Below, piece after piece: positions 14,546 to 18,916 of a stretch of DNA of 18,916 bases (position 1 is its first letter; every line of letters starts with the position of its first letter). Source of the DNA: Candidatus Omnitrophota bacterium (GTDB lineage: Bacteria > Omnitrophota > Gorgyraeia > Aquiviventales > Aquiviventaceae); the NCBI GenBank assembly GCA_023247155.1, contig JAHFGZ010000004.1, forward strand, positions 1-18,916. Direction: 5' to 3'. The notes beneath the pieces are model-generated. The model saw nothing but the letters and a program-made list of their open reading frames with translations, was not told where the DNA came from and searched no databases. Position numbers and translations under genes: made by a program.

Positions 14546-15841
14546 TCATTTGAGGCCGACCCGCCTGAAGATCCGCTCGACGTGCTTCAGGTGCGGGCGG
14601 GGATCCACGCAGCGCCGCAGCGCCTTTGGCGTGAGGTGGGCCCGGATCGCCGGGTCGCGCAGCAGGACCTCCGCGAACTCCTGCCCGTTGCGCCACGCCG
14701 ACAACGCGGCGCGCTGCACCAGCTCGTAGGCCCGGGTTCGGGACACCCCCCGCCGCATCAGCTCAAGCAGCACCTGTCCGGAGTAGGTCACTCCATGCGT
14801 GCTCTCCAGGTTCGCGCGCATGCGGTCCGGATAGACGGCCAGCCCCTGCACCACCGCCGTCATCGTCCGGAGCATGTAGTCCAGGGTGATCGTCGCATCG
14901 GGCAGGATGACGCGCTCGACCGAGGAGTGGCTGATGTCCCGCTCATGCCAGAGCGCGATGTTCTCCAGGGCGGCCACGGCGTAGCCGCGCAGGAGACGGC
15001 TCAAGCCCGCGACCCGCTCGCAGATGACGGGGTTCTTCTTGTGCGGCATCGCGGAGGAGCCCTTCTGGCCCGCGCCGAAGGGCTCCTCGACCTCGCGCAC
15101 CTCGGTGCGCTGGAGGTGCCGCAGCTCCGTCGCCAGCTGCTCCAGGCTGCCGCCGATGAGCGCCAGCGTCGAGACGTAGGAGGCGTGCAGGTCGCGCTGG
15201 AGGATCTGGGTCGAGATCGGCGCCGGGCGAAGCCCGAGCCGGAGGCACACCCGCCGCTCCACGGCCGGGTCCACGTTGGCGAACGTCCCGACGGCGCCCG
15301 AGACCTTCCCGACGCTCACCGCGCGGCGCTCGCGCGAGAGGCGCGCGAGCTGCCGGGTGAACTCGTCGTAGAACATCGCCAGCTTCAGGCCGAAGGTGGT
15401 TGGCTCCGCGTGCACCCCGTGGGTGCGGCCGATCATGAGCGTCCGCTGGTGCCGGCGGGCCTTGGCCGCGAGCGCCCGGAGCAGCCCGCGGAGGTCCTGC
15501 AGGAGCAGGTCCGTCGCCTCGCGCAGCAGGACGGCGAGCGAGGTATCGAGGATGTCGCTGGAGGTGAGGCCGAAGTGGAGGTAGCGGCCGTCGGGGCCGA
15601 CGTGCGCCTCGAGGTGCTCGATGAACGCGATGACGTCGTGGCGCGTGCGGGCTTCCCGCCGCTGGATGGTGGCCGCGTTGACGCGGGCCTTGCGGCGGAT
15701 CGCCTGGACCGCCCGCCGGGGCACGAGGCCAAGCGCTGCCTGCGCCTCCAGCACGCGGAGCTCCACCTCCAGCATGACCCGGAGCCGGTGCGCATCGCTC
15801 CAGACCGCGCCCATCGCCGGAAGGGTGTACCGAGGGATCAT
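14546..15841 (-). CDS. purB: Adenylosuccinate lyase
   Basis: PurB removes fumarate from SAICAR to give AICAR and from adenylosuccinate to give AMP. The 431-residue protein is of the shorter bacterial class. It starts MIPRYTLPAMGAVWSD, contains HFGLTSSDILDT and MIGRTHGVHAEPTTFG with the active-site His, and bears the superfamily signature GSSAMPHKKNP with its mobile catalytic Ser, followed by WHERDISHSSVERVILPD. It is the first gene of the long minus-strand train. No Shine-Dalgarno site precedes the ATG; a 40-codon open frame upstream overlaps it as ATGA but is probably not translated (see rejected items). After its stop comes the repeat at 14450-14545. Confidence 0.98.
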   Translation of the reverse strand: MIPRYTLPAMGAVWSDAHRLRVMLEVELRVLEAQAALGLVPRRAVQAIRRKARVNAATIQRREARTRHDVIAFIEHLEAHVGPDGRYLHFGLTSSDILDTSLAVLLREATDLLLQDLRGLLRALAAKARRHQRTLMIGRTHGVHAEPTTFGLKLAMFYDEFTRQLARLSRERRAVSVGKVSGAVGTFANVDPAVERRVCLRLGLRPAPISTQILQRDLHASYVSTLALIGGSLEQLATELRHLQRTEVREVEEPFGAGQKGSSAMPHKKNPVICERVAGLSRLLRGYAVAALENIALWHERDISHSSVERVILPDATITLDYMLRTMTAVVQGLAVYPDRMRANLESTHGVTYSGQVLLELMRRGVSRTRAYELVQRAALSAWRNGQEFAEVLLRDPAIRAHLTPKALRRCVDPRPHLKHVERIFRRVGLK

Positions 15842-15987
15842 GAGCGGATAGCACAGGGTTGCCCACTCGGTCGAGCGAGCGGGCGGTCGGCGAACGTGCT
15901 CTTCAAGGGTGGCTGGTCAAGCGTGTGGCGCACGGGCGTGCCTTCCGTAGCGACGCTCATTTTAACACAGCGGCTTGGGCTCCGCAA
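15842..15987 (-). promoter_or_regulatory. Promoter and leader of the purine gene train
   Basis: On the minus strand TTGCGG (15987-15982) and TAAAAT (15964-15959) are 17 bases apart and fit a sigma-70 promoter with a good -10 box. Transcription would start near 15952, giving a leader of about 110 bases before purB. I looked for a purine riboswitch, a PurBox-like motif or an attenuator and recognised none, so regulation remains open. Confidence 0.5.
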
Positions 15988-16006
15988 GCGCCCAGCCACC
16001 CGCCGG

Positions 16007-16621
16007 TTATCGGGCGGCCCGCTTGATCAGATAGCCGGAGGGCGTGACGTAGATCTCCTGCACGACGCCGGGCTCCACGTAGGCATAGGCGGAGGAGCCA
16101 TAAACCGCCTCGACAAACGGCAGGTAGGGGTCGGCCCAATAGAGCGCTTCCCAGAACCGATCTGCCTCTGGTTCAAGCGGATAGACCGTTGGAGGGCGCT
16201 CGCGCTGCTGCGAGAGGCTCGAGAACTGCCCCCCAAGCCGCATCGGCTTGTGGTAGCTCTTCACCCCCATCGCGGTGAGCCAGGGATGCCACTTCACGAT
16301 GCCGCCGCTGATGGCCCACTGGTTTCCTTCCAGCTCAAGCGTTCGGGCGAGCGCCTCCGGCCCACCGGCCGGGGTGTAGCGGAGCTCAAACGCCGTCGGC
16401 GAACGCCGGGTGGTGGTCACCCGCGCGATGAGCGTTTCGCCGGCAAAGGCGTGGAAGCACTGCAGGAGGATGAGGAGGCTGCCCAGGAGCGTCCCGAGGG
16501 CGGCGAACACCGCCGCCGCCAGGAGGCGCTTGAGGGTGCGCACGGGCCCGGGGCGCCGGATGGCGCTCACCACCTCGCACAGGACCAGGACCCAGACGAC
16601 CACCGTCGCGACGACCAGCAC
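16007..16621 (-). CDS. Membrane protein of unknown function
   Basis: I do not recognise this family. About 204 residues begin with two hydrophobic segments: residues about 1-18 (VLVVATVVVWVLVLCEVV) and, after the basic stretch RRPGPVRTLKR, residues about 33-55 (AAAVFAALGTLLGSLLILLQCFHAF). The remainder is soluble and ends with VQEIYVTPSGYLIKR, probably outside the membrane; it has many aromatic residues (FWEALYWADPYLPFVEAVYGSSAYAYVEPG). No ATG is near the first helix. A GTG at 16621 is proposed; a CTG at 16627 stands eight bases after AAGGAG and would be the better-placed start if CTG is used. It is divergent from the next gene, 57 bases apart, and precedes the purine promoter. Confidence 0.7.
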   Translation of the reverse strand: MLVVATVVVWVLVLCEVVSAIRRPGPVRTLKRLLAAAVFAALGTLLGSLLILLQCFHAFAGETLIARVTTTRRSPTAFELRYTPAGGPEALARTLELEGNQWAISGGIVKWHPWLTAMGVKSYHKPMRLGGQFSSLSQQRERPPTVYPLEPEADRFWEALYWADPYLPFVEAVYGSSAYAYVEPGVVQEIYVTPSGYLIKRAAR

Positions 16622-16639
16622 CGTCAGCGGAGTTTCTCC

Positions 16640-16669
16640 TTGTCGGTGTCGCGGGGGGTATGCTAGACT
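16640..16669 (+). promoter_or_regulatory. Promoter giving a leaderless transcript for the sigma-like gene
   Basis: TTGTCG (16640-16645) and TAGACT (16664-16669) are 18 bases apart. Transcription would begin at about 16676-16679, right at the ATG (16679). There is no Shine-Dalgarno sequence before that ATG, which agrees with a leaderless mRNA. The layout is like that at 149-191. Confidence 0.5.
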
Positions 16670-16678
16670 ACCCGCGCC

Positions 16679-17476
16679 ATGATTGACGTCGCGCTCGAAC
16701 CGCTCAACGACCAGCGGCTCGTCTACGTCCAGGAGGAGCCAGCGCTGGAGATCGCGCTGCCCCAGGTCTTCGTCCAGCCGGAGCTGACCGCGCTGCAGCG
16801 CGGCCGGCTGCCGCACGTCGAGGCGGTGGTCGCCCAGATCTTCCGGCGCTACCGCGCCAACCCTGAGGCCCCCCTAGGACCGGACTACCAGGAGCTGGTC
16901 ACGGAGTTCCAGCCGCTGTTCGCGTGGACGATCGCCTGCTGGGACTACCTCCTCTCCACGGAGGGGTGCCGGTTCCTGCCCCGCCACGGCGAGCTCCGGG
17001 CGGGGGCGCGGGGCGACTACCGCGCGGTGACGGACAAGGACTACTCGCGGCTGGTCCACACCATCTTCCGGCATGCCGTCCTTGAGTTCGCCCAGCAGCC
17101 AGAGGCCCAGTCGCTCGGCCCATGGCTGCGGGAGCGGCTCTGGCCCCGCATCCTGGAGACCTACCGCCAGCTGGAGAACCCCCCGGACCCCCGCCAGCGC
17201 ACCCTTACCCCGTACAGCTACCTGCGGTGCGTGCCGTATCAATTCCTGAACGACTTCCACCACGAGCTCGTCTACTCCACCGCCCGGCGGCTCCAGCCCC
17301 CCGAGTGGGCGGCCGTCGACACCTACTTCCTCCACTTCTACACCGAGCCCGCGTCGGCCGACGCCGTGGGCTGCTCCGTCGAGGAGCTGCTCGCCCGCCT
17401 GCGCCAGGGGCTTCGCACCCTCCTGCTCAACGACCGCCTGGTCTACTGCCTCTTGCGCCAGATCGAACGCTACTAG
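16679..17476 (+). CDS. Uncharacterised protein with weak resemblance to sigma-70 family factors
   Basis: The 265-residue soluble protein belongs to no family I can name with confidence. Two parts recall ECF-type sigma factors. In the middle, PLFAWTIACWDYLL (about 80-93) and, later, PYSYLRCVPYQFLNDFHHELV (about 180-200) have the spacing and aromatic pattern of a region 2 helix bundle. At the end, LQPPEWAAVDTYFLHFYTEPASADAVGCSVEELLARLRQGLRTLL (about 210-255, quoted in two overlapping senses of region 4) follows the pattern of helix, turn and recognition helix of sigma region 4, where VGCSVEELLARLRQGL would match the typical LG.S...V..RL..G. pattern. Key acidic and DNA-melting residues of region 2 are not clear. 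It could be a sigma-derived regulator or an unrelated helical protein. It is single, with a probable leaderless mRNA. Confidence 0.75.
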   Translation: MIDVALEPLNDQRLVYVQEEPALEIALPQVFVQPELTALQRGRLPHVEAVVAQIFRRYRANPEAPLGPDYQELVTEFQPLFAWTIACWDYLLSTEGCRFLPRHGELRAGARGDYRAVTDKDYSRLVHTIFRHAVLEFAQQPEAQSLGPWLRERLWPRILETYRQLENPPDPRQRTLTPYSYLRCVPYQFLNDFHHELVYSTARRLQPPEWAAVDTYFLHFYTEPASADAVGCSVEELLARLRQGLRTLLLNDRLVYCLLRQIERY

Positions 17477-17478
17477 GG

Positions 17479-17516
17479 CTTCGACTCGCCCCGCTTGCAA
17501 GCGGGGCTCGCTCAGC
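17479..17516. repeat. Intergenic repeat with nested 20-bp perfect palindrome
   Basis: GCCCCGCTTGCAAGCGGGGC (17488-17507) is a perfect palindrome set within GCTTCGACTC...CTCGCTCAG. The outer skeleton matches the arms of the repeat inserted in purL. The hairpin starts 12 bases after the stop of the preceding gene and could act as its terminator, although no T tract follows. Confidence 0.65.
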
Positions 17517-17556
17517 ATTGTACCGTGAGCCGCGCAGCGCCGTCGGAAAATAGTGC

Positions 17557-17624
17557 TGGACGCCGACGACAGCCTGCCGCTATAATGGAGGCCTTGTCGG
17601 TGCGTGGGGCACAGGGGCAGGAGG
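17557..17624 (+). promoter_or_regulatory. Promoter and ribosome binding site of the desaturase gene
   Basis: A perfect -10 box TATAAT (17581-17586) lies 18 bases after TGGACG (17557-17562), a four-of-six -35 match. Transcription would start near 17593. AGGAGG (17619-17624) stands seven bases before the ATG at 17632. Unlike the two leaderless promoters nearby, this gene has a standard leader. Confidence 0.65.
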
Positions 17625-17631
17625 GCGGTGC

Positions 17632-18537
17632 ATGAGGTCAACGGCATCGGTGGCAGTCATCCGGTCGTTCGACCGGACCAAGTGGGAGATCGTCGCCGGG
17701 ATCGCCGCGATGCACGCGGGCGCGTTGCTGGCGCCGTTCACGTTCACCTGGAGCGCCTTCTGGGTGTTCTTCGTCCTCCAGTTTCTCACCGGGCTGCTCG
17801 GCATCACGCTCTGCTTCCACCGGCTCCTCGCGCACCGCAGCTTCCAGGTTCCCAAGTGGCTCGAGTATGCCCTGACCGTGTGCGGCTCGCTGGCGCTCCA
17901 GGGCGGGCCCATCAAGTGGGTCGCCACCCACCGGGTCCACCACGCGTTCTCCGACCGCCCGCAGGACCCCCACAGCCCCACCCGCGGCTTCTGGTGGGCG
18001 CACATCCTCTGGCTGTTCGCGTACGACGAAGTGCTGGACCACCCGACCAAGTGCCACCGCTACGCGCCGGAGCTGGCCCGCGACCCGGTCCACCGGTTCA
18101 TCGAGAAGACGTTCGTCTGGCACACCGTGGCATTGGGCGTGCTCCTCTTTGCGGTGGGCGGGCTGCCGTGGCTGGTGTGGGGCCTGTTCTTCCGCACCAC
18201 CTTCGTCTATCACGCCACCTGGCTCGTGAACTCCGCCGCCCACCTCTGGGGCTACCAGAGCTACGACACGAACGAGGGCTCCCGGAACAACTGGTGGGTC
18301 GCCCTGGTCTCCTACGGCGAGGGGTGGCACAACAACCATCACGCCTACCTGCACTCCGCGGCGCACGGGCTGCGCTGGTGGGAGGTGGACATCACCTACC
18401 TCACGATCCGCGCGCTGGCGTGGCTGAAGCTCGCCACCCGCATCCGGATGCCGCAGGGCAACCCGGCCCAGCTGCCCGCCATCAAGCCGATCTCGCTGCG
18501 GCCGCTTCAGTTGCCGATCCCGACGCTGTCCATGTAA
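17632..18537 (+). CDS. Membrane fatty acid desaturase (delta-9 acyl desaturase type)
   Basis: The 301-residue integral membrane di-iron enzyme inserts a cis double bond into an acyl chain, using oxygen and an electron carrier, and so adjusts membrane fluidity. All three histidine boxes are intact: HRLLAH (His63-His68), HRVHH (His100-His104) and WHNNHH (His233-His237). Hydrophobic pairs at about 20-60, 78-95, 120-135 and 165-200 give the usual four-helix layout. NEGSRNNWWVALVSYGEGWHNNHH is the characteristic stretch before box three of acyl-CoA-type desaturases. The enzyme needs oxygen, which suits the oxidase subunit encoded next door. Its stop is followed by hairpins shared with that convergent gene. 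The substrate (CoA, ACP or lipid-bound) cannot be told. Confidence 0.93.
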   Translation: MRSTASVAVIRSFDRTKWEIVAGIAAMHAGALLAPFTFTWSAFWVFFVLQFLTGLLGITLCFHRLLAHRSFQVPKWLEYALTVCGSLALQGGPIKWVATHRVHHAFSDRPQDPHSPTRGFWWAHILWLFAYDEVLDHPTKCHRYAPELARDPVHRFIEKTFVWHTVALGVLLFAVGGLPWLVWGLFFRTTFVYHATWLVNSAAHLWGYQSYDTNEGSRNNWWVALVSYGEGWHNNHHAYLHSAAHGLRWWEVDITYLTIRALAWLKLATRIRMPQGNPAQLPAIKPISLRPLQLPIPTLSM

Positions 18538-18541
18538 GCGC

Positions 18542-18560
18542 TCCCGGCGCGACGCCGGGA
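18542..18560 (+). terminator. Short GC-rich hairpin after the desaturase
   Basis: TCCCGGCG (18542-18549) and CGCCGGGA (18553-18560) form a perfect 8-bp stem with a 3-base loop, beginning four bases after the desaturase stop. It lies directly before the larger palindromic element and probably helps end the transcript. Confidence 0.5.
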
Positions 18561-18561
18561 C

Positions 18562-18612
18562 AAAAAAGTACCGGGGACTGTTCCCGCGTTGGAACGTCCC
18601 CGGTACTTTTTT
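18562..18612. terminator. Bidirectional terminator made of a palindromic repeat
   Basis: AAAAAAGTACCGGGGAC (18562-18578) and GTCCCCGGTACTTTTTT (18596-18612) are a perfect 17-bp inverted repeat. Inside, GTTCC (18580-18584) pairs with GGAAC (18591-18595), leaving one bulged T and a 6-base loop. Either strand gives a GC-rich stem ending in six U, so it would terminate both the desaturase and the convergent oxidase gene. The right end lies three bases from the oxidase stop codon. GTACC-GGGG-AC relates it to the element at 4191-4259. Confidence 0.85.
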
Positions 18613-18615
18613 CGC

Positions 18616-18909
18616 TTAGAGCCGGATGAGGTAGCTGGAGAAGACGACCCCGAGGGCGAGGGCGATCAGCCCGAAGGGGGCCAGCGCGACGAACGCGAGG
18701 AGCCGGCGGTCGCCCTTCAGGTGCATGTAGAAGAGCGCGACCAGGGCGGCCTTGATCGAGGAGAGCGCCACGACGATGGCCACGATGCCCGCGTGCGGCA
18801 GGCGCAGGAGCGGCCACTCCGACAGGACCACCCCCAGCAGCATGAGCCCCGCCAGCCATCCCCAAATCGCCAGGTAGAGCCTCGTTGAGGACGCGGACGA
18901 GTCAGCCAT
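18616..18909 (-). CDS. Cytochrome c/quinol oxidase subunit IV (prokaryotic COX4 / CtaF / CyoD type)
   Basis: The 97-residue protein is a small helper subunit of a heme-copper oxidase in the inner membrane. It has three hydrophobic helices at about 12-30, 41-62 and 70-93. The second carries the family stretch AIVVALSSIKAALVALFYMHLKGDRR, in which Lys-Ala...FMHLK-like residues are conserved in prokaryotic COX4. The length is typical. Oxidase subunits I-III are expected just beyond the right edge; only seven bases remain upstream of the ATG, and a TAG there could be the stop of a preceding gene. It converges on the desaturase and shares its terminator. Confidence 0.9.
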   Translation of the reverse strand: MADSSASSTRLYLAIWGWLAGLMLLGVVLSEWPLLRLPHAGIVAIVVALSSIKAALVALFYMHLKGDRRLLAFVALAPFGLIALALGVVFSSYLIRL

Positions 18910-18916
18910 CGGCTAG

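Noticed and set aside
15842..15958. A purine riboswitch or PurR-type operator in the purB leader
   Set aside because: I could not recognise the conserved core of a purine riboswitch or a palindromic PurBox; only the promoter is supported.
15838..15960. A 40-codon frame before purB whose stop overlaps the purB start as ATGA
   Set aside because: It has no ribosome binding site, its ATG coincides with the predicted -10 box so it would lie upstream of the transcript, and its composition is unremarkable.
1..18916. tRNA, rRNA, insertion-sequence transposase or phage genes
   Set aside because: None was seen on either strand. The repeats occur without any transposase gene in this window.

Overview
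The window comes from a GC-rich bacterium, roughly two-thirds G+C by eye. It appears Gram-negative: it has an anchored periplasmic chaperone of the PpiD/SurA type and a lipobox-bearing lipoprotein. It respires oxygen or at least encodes a heme-copper oxidase subunit. The mosaic of Bacillus-like gene order (tsaC, LMW phosphatase, rpiB, glyA) with a Gram-negative envelope, and the abundance of palindromic repeats, suggest an uncultivated lineage known mainly from metagenomes. I cannot fix the phylum from sequence alone.

Layout. (1) At 107-191 two promoters fire in opposite directions. The rightward one is almost leaderless and drives a PpiD-like chaperone (189-1805). (2) From about 15960 down to 1860, on the minus strand, runs one gene train of about 14 kb: purB, a PEGA-domain lipoprotein, purC, purS, purQ, purL, purF, purM, purD, purE, a TsaC/Sua5 protein, a low-molecular-weight phosphatase, rpiB, glyA, nrdR and a short response regulator. 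Most joints are stop/start overlaps, so translation is probably coupled. A promoter at 15959-15987 is placed to start it. (3) To the right lie a minus-strand membrane protein of unknown function (16007-16621), a divergent plus-strand protein that looks faintly like a sigma factor (16679-17476), a membrane fatty-acid desaturase (17632-18537) and, convergent to it, a cytochrome oxidase subunit IV (18616-18909).

Logic. PurF, D, LQS, M, E, C and B cover most steps from PRPP to AICAR. PurN or PurT, PurK and PurH are not in the window. GlyA feeds the pathway with glycine and one-carbon units, RpiB belongs to the ribose-5-phosphate supply for PRPP, and NrdR senses the nucleotide pool, so the train is a coherent nucleotide-supply unit with a tRNA-modification enzyme and a phosphatase carried along.

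The most unusual aspect is not a gene but the repeats. At least five palindromic-repeat insertions sit at gene seams or inside genes, and several have been absorbed into reading frames. Three palindromes are translated in three different frames as the C-terminal tail of RpiB. A different repeat makes the tail of GlyA. A REP-like palindrome sits in frame inside PurL, flanked by an 11-bp direct repeat. Another supplies both the ribosome binding site and the first ~17 codons of the lipoprotein. Another supplies the stop codon of the response regulator. This resembles the behaviour of Rickettsia palindromic elements but with several unrelated-looking sequence families in 19 kb.
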